Notes: generated from the sequence alone by a model not told the origin. Counted from the stretch's first letter, positions 1 through 7,111 are shown. The stretch is 12,403 nt of DNA from an uncultured Lachnospiraceae bacterium (GCA_947302185.1 CAMYVI010000049.1:1-12403); one strand, 5' to 3'. Made by a program: numbers and translations.

Positions 1-21
1 TCTCTTTTCGAACGATCACTA

Positions 22-49
22 CACCGTTTATCATTCTATATCACCGTTT
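22..49. repeat. 8-bp direct repeat CACCGTTT, two copies 20 bp apart
   Basis: CACCGTTT occurs at 22-29 and 42-49, a spacing of two helical turns, as seen in some operators. On the minus strand a TTGCAA hexamer (48-53) lies beside the upstream copy, but the position 17 bases on reads TAAACG, which is a poor -10. Function is unknown; chance is possible for an 8-mer. Confidence 0.35.
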
Positions 50-62
50 GCAACAAGCTCCG

Positions 63-132
63 CTGCGTCAGAGCCTGATTTCACTTTACGCATTCAGCTC
101 ATGATTGAAATCACGAAAATTCTGCGTCAGAG
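63..132. repeat. 11-bp direct repeat CTGCGTCAGAG
   Basis: CTGCGTCAGAG occurs exactly at 63-73 and 122-132, 59 bp apart. The inverted pair TGATTTCA/TGAAATCA (76-83, 106-113) lies between the copies. An 11-base exact repeat within 200 bases is unlikely by chance, but no function can be read from it. Confidence 0.5.
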
Positions 133-199
133 ATTAAGAAAGCTGCCATTTATTTTCTCTGCATAAACAGCAGAAAAAACATATGACAGCTGTCCTTTT

Positions 200-1156
200 C
201 TATCTGAGTTCTGCTCCTGCAGCTTCCAGAACCGCAGACAGGACATATTTTATATCCCCGTTCACGGTGCATCCTGCTGCCCGTACATGACCGCCGCCCC
301 CGAACCTGCCGGCTACAGCCGCCACGTCCAGATAATTGTTGCTGCGGAAAGAAACTTTAAATTCTTCATCTCCGGTCTGATATACGAAAACTGCTGCCTC
401 GACTCCCTCTGTCAGCCTCATCTGTGAAACGATAATGTCCAGATCCTGTCTTGTGGCCCCCAGGCTGCTCATCTCTTCAGACGTAATACATCCTGAGATA
501 ATTCTGCCGTCGAACTGAAGCTCACATCTGCACAGTACATATCCGAGCACTTTGTTTTGAATATATGTACGGCTGTTAAAAGATTTTTCGATAATATCAC
601 TGAACGGGATTCCCTTTTCTATCAGGAATGCAGCTGCCTTCAGTGTCTCAGCCCGGGTATTCTTATACTGAAAAACTCCGGAGTCATGAATAATACCTGT
701 GTACAGCGCAATAGCAATATCCCTGTCTATTCTTTCCTCGCCCATCAGATAGAAAAGGACCTCTGCGCAGGAACTTGCATCCGCGTCTATAAAATTAACA
801 TCTGCGAACCCGGGATTACTCACATGGTGATCGATACACAGGGTATGATCAGCCTCTCCGAATAGATCTCCGGCAAGTCCTATGCGCTCTGTATTGCTGA
901 CGTCGCACGTCACAAAAAGGTCATATTTCTTCGTCTCAGGCTTTTCAAACACTGCATCGGATATACCCGGGAGGAACATAAGCGAATCTTTCGGCCTTTC
1001 AAGATACAATTCTGCATCAATCCGGGGAAAATATTTTTTTATATAAAGATACATTGCCGCTGTAGAGCCCACACAGTCCCCGTCCGGATTGACGTGACCT
1101 GCTATCGCGCATGTATGTACTTTATCCGTAAAGAAATCTTCTAATCTGCTGTGCAT
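200..1156 (-). CDS. nrnA: DHH/DHHA1 phosphoesterase, NrnA-like (nanoRNase / pAp phosphatase)
   Basis: A cytoplasmic phosphoesterase of the NrnA family, which degrades 2-5-mer RNAs and removes the 3' phosphate of pAp using Mn2+. The 318-residue product matches the usual length (about 313 in B. subtilis). The DHH domain shows HVNPDGD (D25, D27), D85 in FVTCD, DHH at 109-111 and D158 in GIIHDSG, which together make the metal site. The DHHA1 domain carries GGGGHVRAAG at 286-295, the substrate-binding motif. I chose the ATG at 1156, one base after the rbfA stop (TGATATG), with a weak purine-rich GAAGAG upstream. The in-frame ATG at 1213 would add 19 unconserved residues, has no ribosome site and lies inside rbfA. 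It is the last gene of the operon. In Clostridia nrnA commonly follows rbfA. Whether the enzyme acts on nanoRNA, pAp or both is inferred from the family. Confidence 0.92.
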   Translation of the reverse strand: MHSRLEDFFTDKVHTCAIAGHVNPDGDCVGSTAAMYLYIKKYFPRIDAELYLERPKDSLMFLPGISDAVFEKPETKKYDLFVTCDVSNTERIGLAGDLFGEADHTLCIDHHVSNPGFADVNFIDADASSCAEVLFYLMGEERIDRDIAIALYTGIIHDSGVFQYKNTRAETLKAAAFLIEKGIPFSDIIEKSFNSRTYIQNKVLGYVLCRCELQFDGRIISGCITSEEMSSLGATRQDLDIIVSQMRLTEGVEAAVFVYQTGDEEFKVSFRSNNYLDVAAVAGRFGGGGHVRAAGCTVNGDIKYVLSAVLEAAGAELR

Positions 1157-1157
1157 A

Positions 1158-1544
1158 TCAGTTCTCTTCGTCGTCCGGATACTCCGACGCCCTGTCTTTT
1201 TGCATGACCTCATCGATCAGGCGTGACATTTCCACGCCTCGCTCGATCGATGTATCAAGTTTGAACGTTATCTCGGGAGTATTGCGCATGTTGAGCGAAT
1301 GGGCAAGTTCCCGGCGAATAAAACCTGCGGCACTCCTTAATCCGTCCATGGTATCTTTCTTAGCCTTCTCATCACCCAGAACGCTGACATATACTTTACA
1401 CGTCTTAAGATCGGTCGCCACGTTCACTTCTGTCACAGTCGTCATCATAGCGATCCTGGGGTCTTTCAGTTCCCGGATGATCGAAGAAAGTTCATGCTGT
1501 ACTTCTTCGTTCACCCGTAGATTTTTCATACTGTTTTTTCTCAT
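1158..1544 (-). CDS. rbfA: Ribosome-binding factor A (30S maturation)
   Basis: RbfA is a small KH-fold protein that binds the immature 30S subunit near the 5' end and helix 1 of 16S rRNA, helps its late maturation and matters in the cold. The 128-residue product begins [16 protein letters not shown] and continues with [13 protein letters not shown], the typical N-terminal helix. The central [16 protein letters not shown] strand region and the [17 protein letters not shown] segment are also family hallmarks. The C-terminal tail is short and acidic (DDEEN). Its ATG overlaps the infB stop as ATGA (4 bases), a classic translational-coupling arrangement, with GAGG about ten bases upstream as a modest ribosome site. 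In B. subtilis ylxP lies between infB and rbfA; here the two genes touch, so ylxP is absent from this position. Confidence 0.96.
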   Translation of the reverse strand: MRKNSMKNLRVNEEVQHELSSIIRELKDPRIAMMTTVTEVNVATDLKTCKVYVSVLGDEKAKKDTMDGLRSAAGFIRRELAHSLNMRNTPEITFKLDTSIERGVEMSRLIDEVMQKDRASEYPDDEEN

Positions 1545-4500
1545 GTTCTCGGAACCTCGACCATCGTATAAGCTTCGACCATGTCCTCAACTTCGAAATC
1601 ACCGAAATCTTTAAATACGAAACCGCACTCAAAGCCTTCACGCACTTCTTTGACGTCATCCTTAAATCTCTTAAGTGAGGCAAGCGAGCCTTCATAAAGC
1701 TTTTCGTCTCCGCGGAATACCCTGACGCTGCAGTTCCTCTGGAAAATGCCGTCTTTAACGTAAGCACCGGCGATATTTCCGACTCCCGAAGCTTTGAATA
1801 TCTGACGGATCTCGGCATGTCCGAGAATCTTTTCTTCATAAACAGCGGCACGCATACCGTTAAGAGCTCTCTCAACATCCTCAAGAGCCTCATAAATGAC
1901 ATTGTAAAGATGAACGTCGACTTTCTGAGCCTCCGCCATCTGCTTTGCAGTCGCATCCGGTCTGACATTAAAACCGATTATGATCGCATTGGATGCTGCT
2001 GCGAGCGAAACGTCGGATTCGTTAATATTACCCACACCGCCGTGAATGACCTTTACGACGACCTCATCATTCGAGAGTTTAAGCAGTGACTGCTTGACCG
2101 CCTCGACTGAGCCCTGAACATCAGCCTTGACCACGATAGGCAATTCTTTCAGCTTGCCTTCCTGGATCTGGTTGAACAGATCGTCCAGAGACATCTGTGT
2201 CTTGGTCTCCTCGATCAGAGTCTTCTTGCCTTCAGTAACGAATGTCTGGGCAAATGCCTTCGCCTCTTTATCGCTGTCCAGAGCCACAAGGACTTCGCCT
2301 GCGTCCGGTACCGATGAGAGACCTATGATCTCTACCGGCATTGACGGTTTAGCCTTTGTAAGGCGCTTGCCCTTCTCGTCTGTCATGGCTCTTACCTTGC
2401 CGTGTGCACTTCCGCATGCGATGAAATCGCCCTGCTTGAGCGTACCCTTCTGAACAAGAATCGTTGCCACGGGACCGCGTCCTTTGTCAAGCTTAGCCTC
2501 GAGGACAAGTCCTCTCGCCTTGCGGTTCGGATTGGCCTTGAGCTCTGCCATTTCGGCTGTCAGGAGAATCATCTCAAGAAGGTTCTCGATACCTTCCTGA
2601 GTCTTGGCAGATACCGGACAGAAAATTGTCTGGCCGCCCCACTCTTCGGGAACAAGCTCATATTCCGAAAGTTCCTGCTTGACACGCTCGATATTTGCCC
2701 CGGGCTTATCGATCTTATTGATCGCCACAATAATATCGACCTTAGCAGCCTTGGCATGATTGATAGCTTCCACTGTCTGCGGCATTACGCCGTCGTCGGC
2801 AGCTACAACTAGTACTGCTATATCCGTGGAGTTCGCACCGCGCATACGCATAGCCGTAAATGCCTCATGACCCGGCGTATCAAGGAAAGTAATCTTCTGT
2901 CCGTGAACAGTGACCATATATGCACCTATGTGCTGTGTGATGCCTCCGGCTTCACGGTCTGTTACATGTGTATCTCTGATAGCATCAAGCAGAGATGTTT
3001 TGCCGTGATCGACATGACCCATTACGCATACGACCGGCGGACGCGGGACCATATCCTTCTCCTCTTCGGCATCTTCTGCGAGTAGCGCACCGATCACATC
3101 TTCCTTCTCTTCCTGTTCCGCAATGATATCATACTCCATAGCGATTTCCTGAGCCTTTTCGAATGGGATTTCATGGTTCACAGTTACCATCTGGCCCTTC
3201 ATGAAAAGATCTTTTACGAGAGCGGTCGGAGCCATCTTCATCGCTTCTGCAAGCTCTCTGATCGTAATTCTCTCCGGAATCTTGATTTCGGTAACTACTT
3301 CTTTGACTTTATTCGGCTCATTCTTCGGCTGATTGTGCTGAAGAGCTTTGGGAATCCTGTTGAACTGTTTCTTGCTCTGGTTCGGACGTGTTCCGAACTG
3401 GCTGTGCTTGCCGTTCTCTCTTCGCTCTTCTCTGTTGCGGTCGTACTCTTTGCTGTTATCCTTGCGATGATCGCGGCTCGTCTTATGGGCAAGTGCACCG
3501 TCTCCTGCAGGTACCGGAGAACTCTTGCGCTGACCGCCCTGACCAAAAGCAGATCTTCCCTGACCGCCCTGGCCGTCACGGCTGAACGGTCTTCTATCGC
3601 TGCCTGTTCCGTCGCTTCTTCCCTGTCTTGTGCCCGCAGGTCTCGCCTGACCGTCACGGCTGAAAGGTCTTCCCTGACCGCTCTGACCGTCACGGCTTCC
3701 TGTTCTCTGTCCGGCGGGTCTTGACTGTCCGTCACGGCTGAAAGGTCTTCCCTGACCGCTCTGACCGTCACGGTTCCCTGTTCTCTGTCCGGCCGGCCTT
3801 GTTGACTGTCCGTCACGTCCGAACGGTCTTCCCTGGCCGCTCTGACCGTCACGGTTATAAGGACGTCTCTCGCCGCCTGCTCCGTCACGGGAATACTGGC
3901 GCCTTTCGCCGTTTGCACCGTCACGGTTTCCTGTACGTCGTTCACCCTGAGCATCGCGATTGTTAGAACGTCTTTCAGCCCCTGAGCCTTCACTTCTGGC
4001 CGTGCGTCTATCGCCGCCCTGGCGGTTTCCGGTCTGTGCCGAACCTTCCCGCTGAGAGTTCTTATGTCCTCCGGTCGTATTACCTGCTCCGGCGGTACGG
4101 GACTCTGCTGTCTTAGCCGTTTCTTTCTGAGCAGGTTTCACCTGATCTTCTTTCTTCGGAACAGGCGTCTTTTCAATCTCGCCTGACGCTTTAGGAGCTT
4201 TCTCCGCAGAGATCTTCACCTCCGGGGCAGCGGCTGTACCGGCCGCTACGGTCTTCCCTGCATCTGACCCGGCAGCATTAGTCTTCCCTGTATCCGCCCC
4301 GGCCGAATCATTCTTATTCTCCGAAACAGGATCAGCTGCCTTTTCAGCGTCGTTTTTCGTGTTTTTCTGATTAGAAGCATTTGCATTCTGAGAGTGGAAT
4401 ACCCGAACTACTCCCTTTGTCTTCTTCTTCTGGCCATCCTCTGCGGATCCTTCTTTGACAGCAGAAACACCCGAGAAATCAGATGCTCCTCCGGATTTGC

Positions 4501-4657
4501 CCGGACCGAATCTGGAACGAACATTTTCTACTTCTCCGTCCGGCACGGCACTGACTGCTGTCATGGTCTCGTATCCTTTGGCACGAAGATACTCGATGAC
4601 CGCTTTTCGGTCCGCTCCTACTTCTTTTGCAAGTTCGTGAACTTTGATTTTTGCCAT
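1541..4657 (-). CDS. infB: Translation initiation factor IF2, with long RG/Q-rich N-terminal region
   Basis: IF2 is the GTPase that brings fMet-tRNA to the 30S P site and drives 70S assembly. At 1038 residues it is longer than B. subtilis IF2 (about 716) because of an extended, probably disordered N-terminal region. Order: a first IF2_N helical domain (about 1-50); an Ala/Lys/Glu-rich linker; an Arg/Gly/Gln/Asp-rich low-complexity stretch (about 200-430) holding tandem repeats; a second IF2_N domain (about 458-510); the G domain with G1 GHVDHGKT (547-554), G2 Thr574, G3 DTPGHEAF (593-600), G4 NKID (647-650) and G5 SAK (683-685); domain II (about 712-795); domain III (about 823-930); and C-terminal fMet-tRNA-binding domain IV. 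The ATG at 4657 has AAAGGAG seven bases upstream, overlapping the ylxQ stop. All catalytic motifs are intact. A possible internal start is described in the findings. Confidence 0.98.
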   Translation of the reverse strand: MAKIKVHELAKEVGADRKAVIEYLRAKGYETMTAVSAVPDGEVENVRSRFGPGKSGGASDFSGVSAVKEGSAEDGQKKKTKGVVRVFHSQNANASNQKNTKNDAEKAADPVSENKNDSAGADTGKTNAAGSDAGKTVAAGTAAAPEVKISAEKAPKASGEIEKTPVPKKEDQVKPAQKETAKTAESRTAGAGNTTGGHKNSQREGSAQTGNRQGGDRRTARSEGSGAERRSNNRDAQGERRTGNRDGANGERRQYSRDGAGGERRPYNRDGQSGQGRPFGRDGQSTRPAGQRTGNRDGQSGQGRPFSRDGQSRPAGQRTGSRDGQSGQGRPFSRDGQARPAGTRQGRSDGTGSDRRPFSRDGQGGQGRSAFGQGGQRKSSPVPAGDGALAHKTSRDHRKDNSKEYDRNREERRENGKHSQFGTRPNQSKKQFNRIPKALQHNQPKNEPNKVKEVVTEIKIPERITIRELAEAMKMAPTALVKDLFMKGQMVTVNHEIPFEKAQEIAMEYDIIAEQEEKEDVIGALLAEDAEEEKDMVPRPPVVCVMGHVDHGKTSLLDAIRDTHVTDREAGGITQHIGAYMVTVHGQKITFLDTPGHEAFTAMRMRGANSTDIAVLVVAADDGVMPQTVEAINHAKAAKVDIIVAINKIDKPGANIERVKQELSEYELVPEEWGGQTIFCPVSAKTQEGIENLLEMILLTAEMAELKANPNRKARGLVLEAKLDKGRGPVATILVQKGTLKQGDFIACGSAHGKVRAMTDEKGKRLTKAKPSMPVEIIGLSSVPDAGEVLVALDSDKEAKAFAQTFVTEGKKTLIEETKTQMSLDDLFNQIQEGKLKELPIVVKADVQGSVEAVKQSLLKLSNDEVVVKVIHGGVGNINESDVSLAAASNAIIIGFNVRPDATAKQMAEAQKVDVHLYNVIYEALEDVERALNGMRAAVYEEKILGHAEIRQIFKASGVGNIAGAYVKDGIFQRNCSVRVFRGDEKLYEGSLASLKRFKDDVKEVREGFECGFVFKDFGDFEVEDMVEAYTMVEVPRT
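3620..3856 (-). repeat. Three tandem 78-81-bp repeats inside infB (26-27-residue RG/Q-rich units)
   Basis: Within infB the DNA repeats three times: codons 268-294 (27), 295-320 (26) and 321-346 (26). Each unit follows the pattern [11 protein letters not shown] then RDGQ, a Pro-Ala-Gly step, and an Arg-containing tail. A 78-base period is directly visible between 3661 and 3739, with near-identical DNA between units, so the expansion looks recent. The first unit carries one extra Thr codon. More degenerate RDG and GERR units flank it on both sides (about codons 220-375). This is an in-frame minisatellite, not a CRISPR array. Confidence 0.9.
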
Positions 4658-4663
4658 TCCTAT

Positions 4664-4670
4664 CTCCTTT
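4664..4670 (-). promoter_or_regulatory. infB ribosome binding site overlapping the ylxQ stop
   Basis: AAAGGAG on the minus strand lies six bases before the infB ATG. It shares bases with the ylxQ TAA stop (4669-4671), so ribosomes ending ylxQ stop on the infB ribosome site. This fits coupled translation and fixes the infB start. Confidence 0.85.
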
Positions 4671-4980
4671 AACTGTCTTCCCTCAAACTTTTCAGAAATG
4701 CCTCCGCCAGACTGCTGTCCGTAATCGCGCAGGAAGATCTGAAATCCTTCCCGATTGCATACCCCAGTGCCTCTTTATCTGCCAGCTGCACACAGGGAAT
4801 GCCGGCACCGGCACACATATTAAGAAACTGTTTTTTAGTATTATCCGAGGCGTCTTTCGCCAGGATCACCACTTTGGCTTTTCTCTGTTTAACAGCATTT
4901 TCTGTCTGAAATTCTCCTGACGGCGCTTTTCCGGCTCGTGCTGCGAACCCCAGATATGTCCAGTATTTAGGCTTATTCAT
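4669..4980 (-). CDS. ylxQ: L7Ae-fold RNA-binding protein, YlxQ family
   Basis: A 103-residue protein of the ribosomal L7Ae/L30e/S12e superfamily, whose members bind kink-turn RNA. Visible signs are the opening [15 protein letters not shown], the [18 protein letters not shown] strand-helix segment and the following [19 protein letters not shown], in the order and length normal for bacterial YlxQ. It always sits between rnpM and infB in the Bacillota, and does so here. Its ATG (4980) overlaps the end of rnpM by 8 bases, and its stop lies in the infB ribosome site, so it is locked between the two genes translationally. The exact role in Clostridia is not known to me; RNA binding is inferred from the fold. 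The symbol rplGA is also used. Confidence 0.92.
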   Translation of the reverse strand: MNKPKYWTYLGFAARAGKAPSGEFQTENAVKQRKAKVVILAKDASDNTKKQFLNMCAGAGIPCVQLADKEALGYAIGKDFRSSCAITDSSLAEAFLKSLREDS

Positions 4981-5263
4981 CTGCTATCTCTCTCTCCAGC
5001 CTTTCACACACTTCCTGCGGAATATCCCGGTCAAGCTTCAGGGCTCTTTTCAGCGATTTACTCTTCAATGCCTTCCTGAGGCATTCAGGATCTCTGCAAA
5101 GGTAAGCACCGCGCCCATTCGCCTTCCCGGTTAAATCTACAGATATATCGCCTTCCGCTGTTCTGACTATACGGATAAGTTCATTTTTATTCTTCGCTGT
5201 TCTGCACCCCTGACATGTTCTCTGGGGCTTCTTCTTCAATGTCTTCGATAAGGTCCCGGCCAT
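4973..5263 (-). CDS. rnpM: RNase P RNA-binding protein RnpM (YlxR/DUF448)
   Basis: A 96-residue basic protein of the YlxR family, renamed RnpM after it was found to bind RNase P RNA and modulate its activity in B. subtilis. Diagnostic features are RTCQGCR near the N terminus, the GRGAYLCRDPECL motif (about residues 50-62), and the helix ALKSKSLKRALK. I chose the ATG at 5263 because AGGAG sits six bases upstream (5270-5274). This start lies inside nusA in another frame, giving a 77-base overlap. The alternative TTG codon at 5239 (residue 9) would fit the family N terminus equally well but has no good ribosome site. The two cysteine pairs (CQGC and the Cys pair around DPE) suggest a structural role, which is inference. 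Confidence 0.93.
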   Translation of the reverse strand: MAGTLSKTLKKKPQRTCQGCRTAKNKNELIRIVRTAEGDISVDLTGKANGRGAYLCRDPECLRKALKSKSLKRALKLDRDIPQEVCERLEREIADE

Positions 5264-6380
5264 TTATTTCTCCTGAATTATCATATTTTCCGGCTTCTTC
5301 CGGATCATCCCGGAACATGCGATCAAAATCGCCTGCGTTCTTTGCCTGTGTCACGGATTTAATATCAATCTTATAACCGGTCAGGCGGGCTGCAAGTCTG
5401 GCATTCTGTCCTTCTTTTCCGATTGCAAGAGAGAGCTGTCCGTCAGGAACGATGACCTTGGCTGCGTGCTCTTCCGGATTTGCTTCGACTGTATCGACTT
5501 TTGCCGGACTGAGCGCATTTTCAATCAGGACCGCGGGATTTTCATCCCACGCTATGATATCGATTTTTTCACCTTTAAGCTCGTTAACGACCGCCGACAC
5601 GCGGCTTCCGTTCATGCCGACACATGCGCCGACCGCATCAACATCCTTATTATTTGAGTAAACAGCCATCTTAGTCCTTGAGCCCGGCTCACGGGAGATT
5701 CCGCGAATCTCAACGATTCCCTCCTTTATCTCCGTCACTTCTTCTTCGAACAGTTTTTTTACAAGCTCCGGATGTGTTCTGGACACCAGGATCTTCGGTC
5801 CTTTAGATGTACTCTTTACGTCCAGCACATATACTTTAATTCTGTCTGTAGGAGCAATGTTCTCGGATTTCACCTGCTCGTTTTCGCTGAGGAGCGCGTC
5901 CGCTTTTCCAAGGTTAATACTGAATGATTTTCCCTGTTGTCTGGATACCACACCCGAAACGACCTGTCTGATTTTGCTGTTGTACTGATTAAATACTACG
6001 TTCCGTTCCTCCTCGCGAATGCGCTGCAGTATTACATTCTTTGCATTCTGTGTCGCTATTCGTCCGAAATTTTTCGAATTGATATCAATCGTAATGATAT
6101 CTCCCGATTCGGCGTCCGGGTCTGTTTTTCTGGCCTCTGCTACCGTGACCTGAAGAATCGGATCAACAATATCCTCTTCCGTATCAACGACTTCTTTTTC
6201 CGCAGTAACAGAAAACTCACAGGTATCCGGGTCTACATGAATGCTGATATTATCTGTCTTCCCGAAATTCGTCTTGCAGGCCTGCATGAGAGAAAGCTCG
6301 ATCGATTCGATCAGTGATTCTTTGCTGATCCCTTTTTCTTTTCCAAGCAGTTCCACGGCCTCTTTTAATTCGGTATTCAT
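5187..6380 (-). CDS. nusA: Transcription termination/antitermination factor NusA
   Basis: NusA binds RNA polymerase near the RNA exit channel and modulates pausing, intrinsic termination and antitermination. The 397-residue product shows the N-terminal polymerase-binding domain (about 1-130), an S1 domain beginning near RQVVSGVVSRQ (138-148), then two KH domains with GACVGMNGSRV (251-261) and AIGKEGQNARLAARLTGYKI (319-338). It ends in an acidic tail of about 45 residues and lacks the C-terminal acidic repeats of E. coli NusA, as is usual in the Bacillota. The start at 6380 has GGAGG ten bases upstream. An in-frame ATG at 6431 would add 17 residues that do not resemble the family and runs into the rimP stop. 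The last 77 bases overlap rnpM out of frame. Autoregulation through the rimP leader is discussed in the findings. Confidence 0.97.
   Translation of the reverse strand: MNTELKEAVELLGKEKGISKESLIESIELSLMQACKTNFGKTDNISIHVDPDTCEFSVTAEKEVVDTEEDIVDPILQVTVAEARKTDPDAESGDIITIDINSKNFGRIATQNAKNVILQRIREEERNVVFNQYNSKIRQVVSGVVSRQQGKSFSINLGKADALLSENEQVKSENIAPTDRIKVYVLDVKSTSKGPKILVSRTHPELVKKLFEEEVTEIKEGIVEIRGISREPGSRTKMAVYSNNKDVDAVGACVGMNGSRVSAVVNELKGEKIDIIAWDENPAVLIENALSPAKVDTVEANPEEHAAKVIVPDGQLSLAIGKEGQNARLAARLTGYKIDIKSVTQAKNAGDFDRMFRDDPEEAGKYDNSGEINGRDLIEDIEEEAPENMSGVQNSEE
5270..5274 (-). promoter_or_regulatory. rnpM ribosome binding site inside nusA
   Basis: AGGAG followed by AAATAA and ATG on the minus strand. 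It lies within the nusA coding sequence and is the main reason for accepting the upstream ATG of rnpM rather than TTG at 5239. Confidence 0.75.
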
Positions 6381-6390
6381 TTTGCAGTAT

Positions 6391-6395
6391 CCTCC
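6391..6395 (-). promoter_or_regulatory. nusA ribosome binding site, with a small hairpin just upstream
   Basis: GGAGG ten bases before the ATG decides the nusA start. A 5-bp hairpin, GTTCC/GGAAC (6406-6420), lies just upstream in the 56-base rimP-nusA gap; its role is unknown. Confidence 0.75.
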
Positions 6396-6436
6396 ATATA
6401 GTCTTGTTCCTTCCAGGAACCCGTTATTCATTATTC

Positions 6437-6901
6437 TTAGAAATCAAATGCAAGTCGTATTAAAGCTATATCTGCTCTTTGAAACTCATAAGAATTGTCA
6501 TCTGATTCAATTACGATCTTTTTGCCGTCCGCACTCTTTAAAATACCGGCAAATTCCTTCTCTCCGTCAATCGCTTTATACAGCCGAACTTCGACTTCCC
6601 TGCCCATTGCAAATTCAAAGTCCCTCGGCCGTTTCAATACACGTCCGAGTCCCGGAGAACTCACAATCAAAGTGTATGCATCCGGAATGAAGTCTTCCCG
6701 ATCAAGAAGCGGATCTATTGCACGGCTGCACGCTTCGCACTCGTCAATACCGATACCGCCTTCCTTGTCAACATAAATCAGGAGATTATACTCACCGGCA
6801 GTCTTTACATATTCCGCATCCACCGGTATAAGACCCAGCTCATCAGTTACCTGCTGAAGCAAAGTCCATGCTTTCTCCTCTATCACGTCTTTTTTACTCA
6901 C
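6437..6901 (-). CDS. rimP: Ribosome maturation factor RimP
   Basis: RimP assists early assembly of the 30S 3' (head) domain, helping S19 and partners bind. The 154-residue product matches the family: an N-terminal alpha/beta domain containing LLIYVDKEGGIGIDECEACS and the conserved DPLLDREDFIPDAYTLIVSS, then SPGLGRVLKRPRDFE at the domain junction, and a C-terminal SH3-like barrel from about residue 88 (EVEVRLYKAIDG to the end). The start codon is GTG (6899-6901), supported by GGGAG eight bases upstream (6910-6914). It is the first gene of the operon, about 80 bases after the predicted transcription start, behind a leader hairpin. A GTG start and a ribosome site able to pair with part of that hairpin could keep its translation below that of nusA; this is inference. 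Confidence 0.96.
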   Translation of the reverse strand: MSKKDVIEEKAWTLLQQVTDELGLIPVDAEYVKTAGEYNLLIYVDKEGGIGIDECEACSRAIDPLLDREDFIPDAYTLIVSSPGLGRVLKRPRDFEFAMGREVEVRLYKAIDGEKEFAGILKSADGKKIVIESDDNSYEFQRADIALIRLAFDF

Positions 6902-6909
6902 TGTTAAAT

Positions 6910-6914
6910 CTCCC
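6910..6914 (-). promoter_or_regulatory. rimP ribosome binding site (GTG start)
   Basis: GGGAG eight bases before the GTG start. The surrounding TCAGGGAG (6910-6917) nearly repeats TCAGGAG, the 5' arm of the leader hairpin, so both can pair with the same 3' arm. Confidence 0.75.
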
Positions 6915-6934
6915 TGATAGAACTACGGCAAAAG

Positions 6935-6963
6935 TCAGGAGCGGGCTTTTAGCCCGCTCCTGA
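6935..6963 (-). promoter_or_regulatory. Leader hairpin before rimP, candidate attenuator
   Basis: A perfect 12-bp stem, TCAGGAGCGGGC with GCCCGCTCCTGA, around a five-base loop. On the minus strand it is followed by CTTTTGCC, a weak interrupted U-tract. It starts about 20 bases after the predicted transcription start and ends 33 bases before the GTG of rimP. A weak-U-tract hairpin at this place is what a NusA-dependent attenuator would look like. It could also act as a leaky terminator for transcripts from parC. Confidence 0.65.
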
Positions 6964-6989
6964 AACTCAACCATCTGACATCTTAGGTT

Positions 6990-7018
6990 ACTATATCACC
7001 ATGTAATAGGGATTGCAA
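6990..7018 (-). promoter_or_regulatory. Sigma-A-type promoter for the rimP-nusA-infB operon
   Basis: TTGCAA (-35, 7013-7018), a 17-base spacer, and TATAGT (-10, 6990-6995) on the minus strand. The predicted start is near 6983, leaving a leader of about 80 bases that contains the hairpin. The -10 matches consensus at five of six bases and the -35 at four of six. Confidence 0.7.
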
Positions 7019-7111
7019 GAACTTTTTAATATATTGAACCGTTTGCTTTCCCGCCCGGAATCCTGCAATACACTTTCTCCGCCTTTTCCTGCTGCCGCGG
7101 CATTTCATAAA
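7019..7111 (-). other. parC-rimP intergenic stretch without a strong terminator
   Basis: Between the parC stop and the rimP promoter I see no GC-rich stem followed by a T-run on the minus strand. Transcripts from parEC may therefore continue into the rimP leader. Confidence 0.5.

Larger units (their letters stand above)
1..199. other. Non-coding stretch downstream of nrnA, with short repeats
   Basis: No convincing gene lies here on either strand. In the Bacillota this operon often continues into truB and ribF, but no start codon with a ribosome site is visible. The stretch holds two short direct repeats (listed separately), an inverted pair TGATTTCA/TGAAATCA at 76-83 and 106-113, and an A/T-rich 10-bp hairpin at 153-179 with a 7-base loop. 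That hairpin has no T-run on its 3' side on either strand, so it is not a normal intrinsic terminator. On the minus strand the palindrome GACAGCTGTC followed by ATATG and six T's sits just after the nrnA stop and could be a weak terminator. Confidence 0.5.

Noticed and set aside
25..53. Minus-strand promoter TTGCAA-17-TAAACG for a gene to the left
   Set aside because: The -10 matches only about half of the consensus, and no gene start is visible within the window.
153..179. A/T-rich 10-bp hairpin as terminator of the nrnA operon
   Set aside because: The stem is mostly A-T with one G-T pair, and no T-run follows it on either strand, so it is not a credible intrinsic terminator.
557..865. 102-codon plus-strand ORF antisense to nrnA
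   Set aside because: It is a shadow of a well-supported gene with no family features.
1157..1213. Upstream ATG extension of nrnA
   Set aside because: It would add 19 residues inside rbfA without a ribosome site or family similarity; the ATG right after the rbfA stop is the better start.
3173..3724. 183-codon ORF on the plus strand inside infB
   Set aside because: It is antisense to infB in its low-complexity region, its composition mirrors the repeats, and no ribosome site or family motif was seen.
3295..3993. 232-codon ORF in another frame on the minus strand inside infB
   Set aside because: It follows the tandem repeat of infB, so its Val/Arg/Glu-rich product is itself repetitive by shadowing. 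It has no clear ribosome site, and the infB frame carries clear conserved domains on both sides.
3533..4000. Repeat array considered as CRISPR
   Set aside because: The units lie in frame within infB, with no unique spacers between constant repeats and no cas genes nearby.
6381..6431. Upstream ATG extension of nusA
   Set aside because: The added 17 residues do not fit NusA, and GGAGG is correctly placed for the ATG at 6380.
6983..7108. 41-codon Arg/Lys-rich minus-strand ORF between parC and rimP
   Set aside because: It lacks a ribosome site, runs through the rimP promoter, and its basic composition follows from a purine-rich stretch.
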